This document shows positions 1 to 12,220 of a stretch of DNA of 60,000 bases, piece by piece. The DNA lies in assembly GCA_950295325.1 (NCBI GenBank), contig OX485804.1:1738001-1798000 (forward strand), given 5' to 3'. This DNA comes from Polytrichum commune (Eukaryota; Streptophyta; Polytrichopsida; Polytrichales; Polytrichaceae). The notes beneath the pieces were generated by a model, which saw only the letters and a program-made list of their open reading frames with translations, had not been told where the DNA came from and ran no database searches. Made by a program: the position numbers and the translations under genes. The first letter of the stretch is position 1, and each line of letters begins with the position of its first letter.

Positions 1-345
1 CACTCGGCTCCACTCCAACTTTCTCTTTACGCCCCATGCTTCTTCACCACCCAAAACCAAACCCTAAGGACTCTTCTTCTCCAAACACACTGTGAAAATT
101 TCGGAAATTGCGAACAACCCAAGCACACATGTAGAGCAGAGAGTTGCTGAATCCTTTACAGATTTGCTTGTCGCGACTCATGAGCGATTTTGGCGAACCC
201 AGAGACACCAAACCCTAACACCTGCTCTCGAAGCCAACTTCGCGGTGAAATAATTGTGATGATGAATCCAATCAGAGGTCTATAGCAAGCAGATTCTATT
301 GCGAAATCCGTTACAAGTTTGCAGAGATTAGTGACTCGTATGAGA
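1..345. promoter_or_regulatory. Leader-like stretch with two telo-box motifs
   Basis: The first 120 bases are rich in C and T, and two AAACCCTAA telo-box motifs lie at 59-67 and 210-218. Telo-boxes are common in plant promoters and 5' leaders of growth-related genes. No open reading frame of note is visible on either strand. The stretch could be the leader or promoter of a gene that lies outside the window. It could also be coincidence, and the strand cannot be decided. Confidence 0.3.
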
Positions 346-372
346 TTTTATGAGAATTACGTTATTATTCCA

Positions 373-545
373 TTGACGACCTAAAGTCGGAGATGGTTTA
401 TGGGCTTTGCGATGAACTCCGAATCGCTCAACCATTAAAGGTTCAACTACCACTTTTTGGGCATGTTCTTTGCAAGTACATTTCAAATTTGAGATATTGA
501 ACAAACATACATTTTTAAATGTATATGTTCTACACACGTACATTT
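373..545. repeat. Dispersed repeat A, copy 1
   Basis: This stretch closely resembles 1964-2144. Shared blocks include AGAGATGGTTTATG-like text, GCTTAACCATTAAAG-like text, and the ending GTTCTA-ACACGTACATTTC. The two copies run in the same direction about 1.6 kb apart. The minus strand stays open through both copies with a shared peptide pattern (AHKPS-TLG), so a decayed transposon gene is possible, but the family is not recognised. Confidence 0.6.
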
Positions 546-1963
546 CTATGCATTAAAGTTGTACTGAAGAGGATGATGGGTTGGGTATGGCTTGTCTTGG
601 CTTCAAATTCAGTGTGCATGTAAGAAAAAGAGAAGAAAAAGTGTCACTTGTGTTTAGTTGCCCATAATGACTCCCAAGTAGGTTATTCATCACAACACTT
701 GGATGCTTGAGAATGGAAGGTGGTTGTATGCATACAGATAACTTAGAGAGAGCAAACTTCTTCAAGAGGACTTCTCCTTTGCCGGTGCAAACACAAATTT
801 GCACTTGAACCATGTAGCCGGAGAAGTATTCACTTTTGTCATGACGTAGATCTTTTGTTTTTAGTTCCTTAAGTTAAATATCTATTGTCATGGGAAAGGG
901 GAAAGGGGAAAGGGGTACTACACTTAATATTGAATTAGTATCACTTACCATTTGAAATTGCACGATGTTATTAACTATTTACTGTATATCTCATTTTTTG
1001 TCAACAAAGGTCAAATTGGTTGTTTGGACATTCTTAAAAAAGTAATGTACATCTTTACTTGGAAAACATATTACACTATTAGTAAATATATATAGCATTG
1101 AGTAACTCCAAATAGTAAGTGACACTAAATACAATATTTAGTACCCATTTAGTGTAGAGCTAACAATTAATGGACCCAATAAATTAGAGCCTTGTCATAT
1201 TGGCAATAACCGCAAAAGAATATAGAAAAGATGTAAGCTACTCGTATATCCTAATACAAGGCTTGCATGTGTCTCCCACCACTTCTTAGCTTCACACATT
1301 GCCTTCATTTGCTCTACCAAGATGTGGACAACGAGTGTCAATGAGTCAAGAAACTATCACCATGTTTATATCTCCTTTCAATTATTGAGTTGAACACATT
1401 GATAAAATTAGACTCTAGTGTCATCAAAGTGAGGGTTAAGCATTAATTTCAACATCGAGCTATGAAATTTGATAATTTTGTGCAATCTCAAATTTCATGT
1501 GGTAACTTAGCCTATGTTTGTGTGTTCATGAAAAATTAATTGCCTTCACAAAGTGCAATATAATTTTCAAATCTCCCTCTCTATATCATCATTTTTTGAA
1601 TCGGTATGTGTGGATTTGTGCAACCATAAGAAATATAATGGCTAGATGTCTTGATGTTTTGTTAGTGGACACAATTGGAGATATTCATTTGCTTGGGCTA
1701 AAGGAGGAGGCCTGGAATTCTTTCATTTGAGTTCATATAGAGTGATATCATGAAACATGGTGTTTTATTATTATGTAAATGATCCCTCAAAGTGAACATG
1801 TAGGGAACAATTTTCATTCCCCACCCCCAATTATACATGTCAATATTCAAATTTACAACTTATAAACAGTCTCAATGTCCAAATTTGAATGAATAAGTAT
1901 CTGAAAATATAAACCACAAATTCCAAATAAATATACCAATCGTCGTCAATGGTTGGGTGGAGC
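546..1963. other. Gene-poor AT-rich stretch
   Basis: No gene is supported here. Near 1108-1165 the sequence contains ACACTAAATACAATATTTAGTACC followed by a TTTAGTGTAGAG block. This matches the ends of the small repeat family seen at 4975-5290 and 25428-25720, so part of a small DNA transposon is probably present. A GGGGAAA triplet repeat lies near 895-917. The short open frames are not convincing. Confidence 0.35.
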
Positions 1964-2144
1964 ATCGCGGACAACCTAAAGTCAGAGATGGTTTATGTGC
2001 TTTGTAATGAACTATAAAGAGCTTAACCATTAAAGTTTCAACCACATATTTGGGCATATTCTTTATACATACATTTCAAAGTTTATATGTTCTATACACG
2101 TACATTTCATATGGGCATGTTCTATAAACGTACATTTCAAACTA
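1964..2144. repeat. Dispersed repeat A, copy 2
   Basis: Second copy of the repeat at 373-545, in the same orientation. Its last part is itself doubled: the block ending in ACGTACATTTC occurs twice, near 2090-2108 and 2120-2140. No terminal structure or target-site duplication is evident. Confidence 0.6.
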
Positions 2145-2394
2145 GAGTTAAATTGAACATGTTCTTCACATTTGCAATAGTTGTGACGGACTAGGTAGAG
2201 GTGTAAAAGCAAACCCAATGGTTCATGGATTTGCATCTACATCCCAAGAACACAAAATGGCCTCTGTCTAGAATGCAAACGCGGACTCTGGAAAAGCCGC
2301 CACTCATCTTGCATTGCAACTAGATAAAATTCAACCAAAGAATAAGAGAGTGTTCTGCAAACAACCAATTAATCAAGCTCTTTAACTGGTTGAA

Positions 2395-2945
2395 ATTCTA
2401 GGAAAGGGATTCTCAATTGATTCATTGACCAAGGATAATCAACCACTAGTTATAGATGAACTAGTTGAGGTCGAGAAATAAGCGGTTGAAGTTCAAGACT
2501 TCAAAAAAATTACCAATCATTTTAGCATAATTCATGGATTATACCCCAAATTAATGAAGAAAACCCCCAAAAATCACAACATCTAACCAGTCGAACTTGG
2601 AAACACTAGGATTTTGACTAATAGTGTTCAAAAATCTCCCCAGACACTGAACTAGTTCACATGAAATTTCTCCCCATTCACTGTCAATAACTTCTCACAC
2701 ACACACACACACACACATATATGAGCATAGTCAATCAAGATCCTAGTGTTTCCAAGTCCAAAAGTTACATGTTGAAATCTTTTGGTTTTCTTTTATTTGT
2801 TTGTATATTTTATAGATTCCTCTAAAATGATCAATAATCTTCCCAAAGTCCTTAACTTCAACCAATTATTTCTCATACTTAACCGGTTTATTTGTAACTA
2901 GTTATTAATTCTCCCCCAATCATTGACATTCAAAGTTAAACTTAG
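2395..2945. repeat. Foldback element with about 200-bp inverted arms
   Basis: The left arm (about 2395-2625) and the right arm (about 2738-2945) are diverged reverse complements of each other, separated by a loop of roughly 110 bases that contains an AC microsatellite. Matching anchors are CTTGGAAACACTAGGAT on the left against ATCCTAGTGTTTCCAAG on the right, and GAGAAATAAGCGGTTGAAGTT against AACTTCAACCAATTATTTCTC. Single diverged arms recur at 21690-21885 (same sense as the left arm) and 33250-33470 (same sense as the right arm). The structure suits a foldback or MITE-type transposon, and a transcript across it would form a long hairpin. Confidence 0.75.
2696..2717. repeat. (AC)n microsatellite
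   Basis: Eleven CA dinucleotides followed by ATATAT, inside the loop of the foldback element. Confidence 0.95.
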
Positions 2946-4974
2946 GAAGCGCAAAGACAAACTTGGTAAGGACATATTAAAGTGCATGTAAATTGTAAAG
3001 TAATTTGTCTTATTCGTTATATGGGCCCCAACATTTCAAGCCCATATGCATGCGTGTTAATCAACTTTGCATTAATTATCATCTGTGTATGCAAGCATGA
3101 GCAAGGCACTTCCTTGCATCTGCATTTGCATTGCAGATGAAGAAGAACAAATGTGGATGCAAATGCAATGTGCATGGGATTGCTCTAAAGATAATTTTTA
3201 AAAAAAAACAAAAAAAAACAAATGAAGAGGTGGATGGGTTGGGTTGACTACAAGTTTAGTTTGCATGCACAAAAAAGAAGAGGGGATAGACAAATGCAAC
3301 TAGTAGTAAGTGAATTTTTTTGATATTAATTAAGGGTGTGAAGTAAAATGTACCTTTGCAAAGAAGTGACACGTACCTATTGCGACTTCATATGCACATC
3401 TATCATCTAGTAACCGGTGATGCTACCATTAGCAACTTGACCATAAACTTTTTTTTCCATCAACATGTTTAATTTTTCTCAATATAATTAGCTTGCTCAA
3501 GTAAGGTTAAATAAGATAATGATTTAAAATGACTAAAATATTTCCATACCCTAACAAAAAGAAGAAGTAATCCATAGATATGTGAATGTCATAAAAAAAT
3601 CTAGTCATTTTCATTCAAAATTTTATTCCAAAAATATATTTGTTTTAAAAATCATATTAAATGTGAAAAAGAAGCATCTTGCATATGTGAATGGAAGGTT
3701 CATATAAGAAGTTATGGATTAAGAAAAGAATGTAATTTTGTATTAAGAATATAAATTGAAAGTACAAAATATCTTCTATAAATGGAAATACAAAATGGTA
3801 GATTGAAAACTAGTCCATTCCTAATTTTTTTAAATAATATGTATTGTTGACCTTGCTATAGTGATACTAATGGCCAACCATGCATTGATAAGCCACCCAA
3901 TCTGCCACCTTAAACAAACCATGGATTAACAACTAACATGTGACTCCATGGGCCCAGGCAAGTCACAACTTAACATAGTGGTTCAAGGTAGGGGTGTATT
4001 GACGGTTGGGAGGCATGTATAGGTGTGGGTTTAGGGTGAGTTTAAGGTAATGGGATAAGCACCCCCTACCTTAGTTGATGGTAAAGACCTGCATACAATT
4101 GCTTCCAACCTTGCGTTTGAGCAGTTTGGTTGGTATTATGATTCAGTCATTGTGATCTTCATCATCATTGTCATCTCATCAGGAAACGTAACCTTTCTCG
4201 AGGCACACACCAATGCTCGACAATGGATACCTCATGACTAGATTCCACTTGAAATCTACAAATTTTATAGAATATGGAATGTGTTTTTGTAGATCTTGTT
4301 TTCAAGGCTTCATAACCATTGTATGTTTTCTCATTTCGTCTTACTTACTCACTTACCTAGTAGCCGCCGTCCACCGTAAGAGTGTGGCAACACTTGCATA
4401 GCATGTCACATTCATCCATATTGTTACAAGAAGCTAGTTGGTTTTGGCAATTTCATCCATTTAGAAAAAAATATTGAAGATTGAAATTGGTGATGAGAAA
4501 TACCATCACGCCAAGGCAATTTTTAAGAAATCTTTATTAAGTCATAAAACACTAAAAATCATAGGGTATGTTTATGGATATACATAAAATTTTAAGATCG
4601 TCACTTCGCCGTATATTGGTTGCAACATCCATGTTTTCTCACACTATACACAATCTACTCTCCCCTTTGGCCATCCAATGGCATGATTCCACTCACATTC
4701 AATCCAACATGGAATTCTTGGCTAATCCCTTTCCCAACACACTACTTATTTATCCCATTCAATTTTGTTTGAACTCCTACATGCATGTTCAACTTTTGTA
4801 TGTTCAATGTAATTTCCCTATGGAAGAGATTATGCCCTCCACTAAGTTTCTTAGGTTGACATACATTCAAAAACATGTGATTTACCTCCCTAAAAAAAAC
4901 ATGTCATATGATTTGCACTAAAAATGATATTTAGTGTCATAAGGTATTTTATGTCACTATGGTAACTTTTCAGA
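2946..4974. other. Intergenic, no gene seen
   Basis: AT-rich DNA with no supported gene. The block near 3225-3290 (GGATGGGTTGGGT followed by a GTTTGCATG motif) resembles 570-620 in inverted or diverged form, which suggests old repeats. The 117-codon open frame at 4568-4921 has no recognisable motif and an unremarkable composition. I treat it as chance. Confidence 0.3.
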
Positions 4975-5290
4975 TGACACTTCTTTTGGATAAGTTTACA
5001 AATATTGTCATGGATGATGGATGAGTTCATCCAATGGCCAAAACCCTACCTTCTTTTGTCAGCAACTTGTGATAAAATATTGTCATGGATGATTGAAATT
5101 TGGATGAAAAATCCCTTGGTAAGTGATAGTAATTGCAAGACCGCAAACTCTATATCCCCCCCGGAAAAAAATAAAAATAAATACAAGGAATGACAAACAA
5201 TGTTGGGTTAACAGTTAGTGTTGGTGACACTACAATTACTATTGAGCAAAACAATTAGAATTGGTGACACATTTAGTGTAGCATATCATT
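4975..5290. repeat. Small transposon-like repeat B, copy 1
   Basis: This stretch matches the reverse complement of about 25428-25720. Shared blocks include GATTGAAATTTGGATGAAA, TAAGTGA-A-TAATTGCAAG-like text, CAAGGAATGACAAA, and AGAATTGGTGACAC followed by a TTTAGTGTAG end. The CACTAAATA and TATTTAGTG ends are also seen alone near 1115-1160, 6465 and 26262. A non-autonomous DNA transposon family is the simplest reading, but full termini and a target duplication were not found. Confidence 0.6.
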
Positions 5291-6760
5291 TACAAAGTTC
5301 TTAAACAATATGCATGTTCTTTATCCTAATGAACGTTATGTAAGATAATGCCCAATAGGTGGACCCCAGTTGCCATCAAGGCCACCCAATGAACATTATC
5401 TAATACATAGTTTAGTCAAATCATAGCACTTTTGCTTTAGAAATCATGTCAACCGAGTTGTCATCCTAATTTATTTTTATATGCATTGTGAAACAATCTT
5501 CAAATGACATTGTTTGGCATACCCTATTGTTTTCATAGTATTCCAAATTTAACATTAATAATATAGTTTGTGATACTATGACTTGGATGGAATGATTTAA
5601 TCTTCAACCATGGTGGTTGACACTAAAAAAAAAATTCAGGTTGTGTGGGAGGCCTTACTTAATTACGATACACTTGACTAACAAAAAAATGATGGAAAAT
5701 TTTCATAACATTCACCTGATTGCTCAATAAAGTATTTTTGAACAATTTTGACTCCATATGATGTGCAATATTAAGAAGTTGATTGTACATAGATGGGAGC
5801 TTACATCACTTAAAATATGAAGTGATGAACTATAGGTACTGTGTCATAGTCTATCCTCAAGAGGACTCACCGATTTTGGAATTGTGCCTTTTTGGTGGTT
5901 GTCATTTTCCTCTTTACCATGGAAGCTCTTTCAATTTGTGCCAAAATATAAAAATTATGGCTAGTTGCAAGAGTGTTTTGCTCTAGTATTATCTTGCACA
6001 TGTCACCAACCTTTGGTTGGTTATTTGACCAAGACCAAACTTGGCTCATTTAGAGACCACTTTACATCAACAATCACTTGTAATTGGATTCCACTCGAAG
6101 AGCAAGATATCAACACCATATGTGGCCACCTCTAGTTGGTTGCCAAACTTTGACCCATTTTAGAGACCACCTCTAGGTCTCTTCTCTTCATATATGGCAT
6201 AGCCGATAAATACAAGTTTTTTCAAGTTACACTTTTCCCTTCAATTATCAAAGAATTTCTTATTTATTTAATGAATTAAAAATAATTTGTTAAAAAATCT
6301 CTCTCAGAGGCTAAGGGAGAAGGGCCTTAAGTGACTCGTTTTCTTAAGTGAACCCCTATATTTGATTGGTATGTGGTTTAGTGAGGATCAAGAAGCAAAC
6401 ACCATAAACTTCACACATGTTCAAAAGAGATTGGACTACGTCTTCAAATATTAATAACTACTCTACACTAAATACTGAACAAACATGCACCTTTGATAAT
6501 TATATTGAATCAAGGGAGGTCCAATTTTCATTATAATTTTTGCACGTGTTTCATTATAGATTTGCTAATGCAACATGAGTTTTGTTGTGTAATTATATCC
6601 GGTAGATGTTGGAGAACATGAAAATCGAACCAAATAACACCCACATACCTTTTACACACACAATGCAATACAACATAAAAAAAGTAGGAAAAGTAGAAAT
6701 GGAAAAGTACAGTAGGTAAATAGTTATATTGTCTTTTATTTTCTTTTCACACTGTAGGCA
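5291..6760. other. Intergenic DNA upstream of PEX4
   Basis: No gene is supported. A CTACACTAAATACTG block near 6462 is another repeat-B-like end. The pyrimidine run and TGTAG just before 6758 resemble a splice acceptor, so a 5' untranslated intron of the following gene may end there. Confidence 0.3.
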
Positions 6761-6889
6761 ATGGAAGGAGGTGAGAAACATCCAGAAGCTTGGCCGCCTT
6801 CACCACACCAAGACCCCGACCACCTTCTTCATTCCTCGCTCACTCTGTTCTCTCTTCACCACGGCGGAGCCCTTGCCACATTTCAATAA
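6761..6889 (+). CDS. Upstream ORF in the PEX4 leader (42 codons)
   Basis: An ATG at 6761 opens a 42-codon frame that ends at TAA 6887-6889, seven bases before the PEX4 start codon. It encodes MEGGEKHPEAWPP and continues as a His/Pro/Leu-rich peptide. It is preceded by a splice-acceptor-like TTTTCACACTGTAG. If transcription starts upstream of it, this ORF would be expected to lower translation of PEX4. Whether the leader extends this far is not shown by the sequence. Confidence 0.35.
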   Translation: MEGGEKHPEAWPPSPHQDPDHLLHSSLTLFSLHHGGALATFQ

Positions 6890-6895
6890 ACCTCA

Positions 6896-9033
6896 ATGGT
6901 CAGCTCCTTGATCATCTGTAATTATTGCATTTCGGTTTTTGTTTTTCGGTTGCGGGTGTTTTTATTCGACAGGAATTAGGGTCATTTAGGGTCGTTTAGG
7001 GTCGCTCGGTGCGATCCTCATACCTCATTCAAAATTTTGTAATTTGAGATACCTAATGCAATTTATTGCGTTTTTTGTCGGTTTTGAGTTCTGGGTGTCA
7101 GTGCGTCCGGTGAGGGAATCTAGATCTTCAGGGCCTGTTTTTTAATTATTTAAATTTAGGTTATGTGGTGTGATCATCTCCTGGTGAAACCTAATTGAGG
7201 GTTTTTTGTTTGCGTTCATCTGCTTTAAGTGAAGGGAGATTTGGAAATTGTGATTAGAAGGGTTTTGATTTGTTTTGCTGGTTTGTAGACATCAAGAGCG
7301 AGGCTGTTCAAGGAGTACAAGGAAGTACAGAGAGACAAAGGAGGCGACAATGACATTCAGCTGACATGTGATGACACCAACATCTACCGCTGGACTGCCC
7401 ACATCAAGGTCTCACACTTATGCATAAATCAGTGCCACCTTTTTTATTTGAGGATGAATTTCAGACCATAGGCTTTCTTCCTCTGCTGAATTTTGGGGTC
7501 AGATGGTATGGCAGCAGGGAAATTGCATGAAGTATGTGATGTTGGGAACAAGGGGGATTATGGTCAACATGATAGATTAGATTCCACTCTTGTCACTGAA
7601 ATTTGGGCAGGAAGACTTGGTCAGAATATGCAAGAAATGTTGGTTCCAGTTAGAGCTCCTGGGTTCAGCTTCATGTTGCTTGGTAGGTCATTTAAGACTA
7701 TTGAATTTCTACTATTTACAGGGGCCAACAGACACCCCATACCAGGAAGGGGTGTTTCAGCTCTCCATCAATGTGCCAGAGCAGTATCCCTTGGTTCCAC
7801 CTCAAGTGCGCTTTGTCACAAAAATATTTCATCCCAATGTGCACTTTAAGGTACTCTTTCCCCGAACTTGTTCAGTTTGTCACCTATCGAATATACTGGT
7901 TTAATGTCCTGGTTTCTAAAGGAATAGTGTCGTACTGCATGTAAACGATGGTAAAATTATTTTCGACTTGGAAACTTCTTTATGCCCTAAGTGTGTGCGG
8001 ACATCTGAATGAAGATGAGGTTTAGCAAATCGAGTGTTGGATAATACTTATTATGATAGCAGCTACCTGATTAGCACTATGTGGATGGTATGCCATCCTC
8101 AAATGGTTTCTAGGAATATCTGATTTCAGAGCCTCCAAGGTCAGCACTTGGAATATCTTTCTGTACCCATGAAAGTCACCCATATATCACTTAGTCACAT
8201 AGAATAAGCAGTTCGGGCTGTAGTCAGACGCATGCTAAACCACTTATGTAGGTTGCCTGTCACGAATTACAATACTGCTATGTGGCATCGTGGCAAGACT
8301 TTGAATTTCAGTCTTTACAAGCCCTCCTTATGTATGCTATTGACTGTTTCAAGTTACATATTTCATAAATCATAAGAATATGTTCTATTCTGATCCAAAC
8401 ATTATGCATGATTACTTCATTTTTTTTATTCACAAGCAAGTAGGATTGTGGATGTGTACAACAATGGAGTGTTGAAGCATCTTTCAGATTATTAAGATGG
8501 TGCATATTTGGTTGAAAATCTGGCAGACAGGAGAGATCTGTTTAGATATATTGAAAACTGCGTGGAGTCCGGCATGGACATTGCAATCTGTTTGCCGTGC
8601 AGTAATTGCTCTTTTGGCACACCCAGAGGCTGACAGTCCTCTCAATTGCGATGCGGGTATTGATTGTTCTTCCATCTCGTCATGCTTTCTTATAATTATT
8701 AACGAGCAGGTGGTTTTAAAAATTTCAGCTGATATTTGTTTTGATATTTGTCTGCAAAGAACAAGAAAGTCTTATGCCATGAACAGCAATGAAGACCAAA
8801 CATGTGTGGACAACTGTTTGGAGGAGGTTTAGGATTTTCTTGTGGATGTAGAACGCTGTTGTGCAGTTTTGTCATGTAATGATCTCATTATGACACCAAT
8901 CTCTGTGTTCTCCTGACCTCTACACGGATCCATTTTTGCAGGAAACTTACTGAGATCAGGCGACAACCGAGGCTACCGATCCATGTCACAGATGTATACA
9001 CGTCTGTGCGCGGTTCGACCGAATTCCAGTTGA
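6896..9033 (+). CDS. PEX4: Peroxin-4, peroxisomal ubiquitin-conjugating enzyme (E2)
   Basis: Five exons: 6896-6898 (the ATG alone), 7289-7408, 7722-7850, 8527-8656 and 8942-9033. All junctions are GT-AG and the joined frame is open for 157 codons, the usual length of plant PEX4. The protein starts MTSRARLFKEYKEVQRDK. The E2 core follows with HPN at residues 78-80 and the catalytic cysteine in TGEICLDILK (Cys89, codon 8539-8541). It ends in the family-typical NLLRSGD and MYTRL. In the family, PEX4 is anchored to peroxisomes by PEX22 and monoubiquitinates the import receptor PEX5 so that it can be recycled. The last residues (CAVRPNSS) differ from the usual plant ending. The one-codon first exon rests on the ATG|GTCAG donor; MQASRARLF in relatives supports a start just before this point. 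Identification is firm; the first exon is less so. Confidence 0.93.
6974..7003 (+). repeat. Three 10-bp TTTAGGGTCG repeats in PEX4 intron 1
   Basis: TTAGGGTC occurs three times at exact 10-base spacing, about 75 bases into intron 1. The core is the reverse complement of the telo-box half-motif ACCCTAA. Early-intron clusters of this kind can act as transcriptional enhancers in plants, but here that is inference. Confidence 0.5.
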
Positions 9034-10157
9034 AGTCTCTTGAATGACTGACAGCCTAGAACCAGTTAAAAGTAGTGTAGAAGAAATAGTCCACAAATAG
9101 TACAGTTGTGCAGTGTAACCACTTGCAATGTGGCAGCTGTAAGTGGAGTTACAAGCCACGTTGCAAGTGGAGTTTCAAACAGTTTAAGACGATTAAGACG
9201 TCGATTAGGACTTGTCTTCCATAAGGTGACTATCCTTCTGGCTCATTTCATTTGTGCAGCAGCTTATGAGAAAGTGATCTGTAAAGTTGAGACATCATGA
9301 CTATTCTTTAACTTCACTGGAAATGATCATCAGTTCACAGCTGATGGATTAAATGCATACATTAGAAAATATTGATCTGTGAGCAGAGTTTTGTTTACAT
9401 TAGATTTGCATGAACAAGCATACTAGCAATTTCTAGTTCAGTGTCTGCATGTGGATGGGAGTTGATGCAGATATGAACAATGAAATATAGTACTTCGATT
9501 TTCTGGAACAGGATCTCGACATTTTAAAGCTTGTGTAGGTACTTGTTCATGAGGCCATGCTCTTTGGTCTAGTGAATGATTTTGGTGTAACTTATGTATA
9601 GGTGGCATGGAGGGGTTGACATAGGTGAATATATTGGGAAGGTGGGTGAAGGTTGAAATAGGTGAATGTTGCCCATTAATTGCTATCCGTCAACAAATAA
9701 TTGTCATTTGCAATTCTTTGACCATTCTCTAGCAAACAAAAATTCAAGAATTGAAGAGGATTCTGAATTATGAAACATCACAAATGAAGTAGTCAACGTG
9801 ATGTGTTTGTCATTGGGTTTGTGGACATTGCTTGATAGATGTGCTTTGATGTGACCTATTCTACTCCAACCTAGGATATTTTCCCTGAGTTTTCAAGAAC
9901 TGCTACATACCACTGAATAGATGCTTGTAAAAAGACTATTGTAACATGACACTAGTTTGCTACTGAGCCTAATAATTGTAAGACTGACAAAAGGCAAATG
10001 TGTGAATCGGGTGAATGTTCACAAGGCGAACCACTTCCCCTGGAGCCCCTTCCACCATGATGGATGAGTTTACATAGATGCCATGAATCCCAAGCCCTTC
10101 CTAATAGCCATGTCTGCTGTGTGTATGTTTGGTATAAGATTGTATTCCTTAAACTAT
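9034..10157. other. PEX4 3' region and intergenic DNA
   Basis: The first few hundred bases presumably hold the PEX4 3' untranslated region, though no strong polyadenylation signal stands out. From about 10060 the sequence is homologous to 16870-16960, the 3' flank of the intact minus-strand lectin gene. This marks one edge of the segmental duplication. Confidence 0.4.
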
Positions 10158-10639
10158 TCACAACCTGATGAAGGCGAGTTTGTTGTTATTAGATAGTGTC
10201 TTCAAGGTTCGCACTTCATTTGGTAGGTAACACAACTGACTAGATTTTTTTGTAGAAATATGCTACACAGGAGCAATCTTTCAAGCTCTTTGCATTGCAA
10301 TCCGCCATCTTCATCTTCAATGGTGTAGTGTACTGGTTTTGAATGTAATCATAACCAGTGAGATGCAAGAACTTGGATGCACTACACTTCGAGAATGCTG
10401 ACTGAGGCTTGCATCCCTGTGTGAGGTCCTTCTGGTGGTTGGGCACGAATGACATTGGACAACTGCAAGAAACACTTCAACATCAATCACTGCTCCATAA
10501 CACAGAAAGCACATTACGTCTTTGGTAATTACTGATGCTCAATCACCATACACCAACAATAAGCCTTAATTTAAGGTCTGAGGGGTTCAATGTCTGACCT
10601 ATCTACATCATTTCTATGTGTGTGAGGGAATTATTGCGT

Positions 10640-12220
10640 ATGAGTGTATCTCTCAACCATCCAACATAAAAGCCATGAAATAGTATGGAGCGAAGCTAGG
10701 ACATGAGCATGAGCATGGGCATGGGTCTATTTCCGTGGGACAAAAGGGCCTATGTAGGCATGTTCACAAAAAATTTGGGGTGACACAAGGATTTCAAATT
10801 TTCTCAAGCTGTATAAAAATAATTTAATTTTGATAGGTTGCCCAAAAAAAGTTGGAGGTGTGACCAACAAATATCCACACCTAAGTACATTGTAGTGGGG
10901 AGGTTTGCAATTTTCATTCATAGACACCAAAAGACTAGCTATGTTATTACTTGGAGTAGTCTCGGTTACTATGCATGTCTTTGGGCTAGTTGGTACAATA
11001 TGTTGCCTACACTTTTGGTATTTTGGCATGTGTCTAAAAGAGAATGAACCCAAAATCCTAAGGATAATGGACAACATTCATGCAAGTTGAGTAACATGGT
11101 TAGGGTTTTGTTGATGTATCATGGTTTAAAGTTGTAAGAGATTCCATCATACACCACATGTGTAACAACAAATAACACACTTTACATAGCAATCAAAATA
11201 ATGTCCATAGAGTAGAAAGATGTTGTGTTTACATTGTTCGTAGGTGACATTAAATGACACTTATAACAAAATTGCCCTACATTCAACATTTCCAACACTA
11301 AGGTCCAAAACTAAGCTCCCCAACATTGTACTCCAACATTCAAGAAGAATTGTCATAAAATCCCAATTTATACACTTTTTGCTCATGGTTGGGGTTGGGC
11401 TCTAGATTCTACCCAAAACCTGAACACCAAAAACAACAATGTGAGTTGTATAGTGTTGGTTATCTTGCATTGCGTGAAATCAAACAAGCCAATATGGGTG
11501 GTTTTTGATTGTCTCACTCCCATTGGTGTTCACAAGACAAAGTTCATTCAACTGGGCAGTAACCTCATTGGAGGTCCCTTCTAAAATCACCCTCAAAATG
11601 CACTCCAAAAAGAGATTGTCTGGAAGAGGAGGCAAGATGGACCCCATACCAATACAATTGCCTTGGATATTACCACAACTACAGAAAGAAGCACAATCCA
11701 TTAGAATTGGATATGGGCAAAGGGAAGCACAACCCTTCACTTCAAAAGATTGTTGAGACAATATCACACAAGTTGTGGTGCCTTTGGTAAAAAGAGAAAA
11801 GTCTTCGACCTCAAAAATATTATGTTTGACTATTTCAATAGGCCACCTAAAAGCATCAAACAAAATGAGGGCAATGTGGGGCCTACACATGTATATAGGG
11901 ATTACATGTATACAAAGGCAAACCTTCTGTATCATGTAGTGAAAGCAAGACTTTTCTACGATAAATGCACAATAATTGAATTTGCCCACAAACTTCTAGA
12001 CAAAGAATAAGAAGACCCATTTGGCATATACAGAATCAGAAACAATTCTATGAGGCTTCTTTTTCAAGCATGAGCACATGCGCCAACAATCTACATAAAT
12101 TCATCTGAACTACTTTAGAGATTGTGGACTTGTCATACATGAAATACAAAAAACTCATGTTGAATGGTAATGTAATTATAAGCATGAACACAAGTAATTT
12201 TTCAAATTTTATTTCATGAT
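10640..12220. other. Unrecognised DNA inside the broken lectin copy
   Basis: This DNA replaces the exon 2-3 region of the pseudogene. It contains minus-strand open frames of 116 codons (10727-11077) and 169 codons (11480-11989), both without a motif I recognise. The second is cysteine-rich with no clear hydrophobic or catalytic pattern. Both strands are partly open there, as often happens by chance or in old transposon sequence. I do not call a gene. Confidence 0.3.

Noticed and set aside
11480-11989. 169-codon minus-strand ORF as a gene
   Set aside because: No motif is recognised, the opposite strand is also partly open, and no splice or promoter context is visible.
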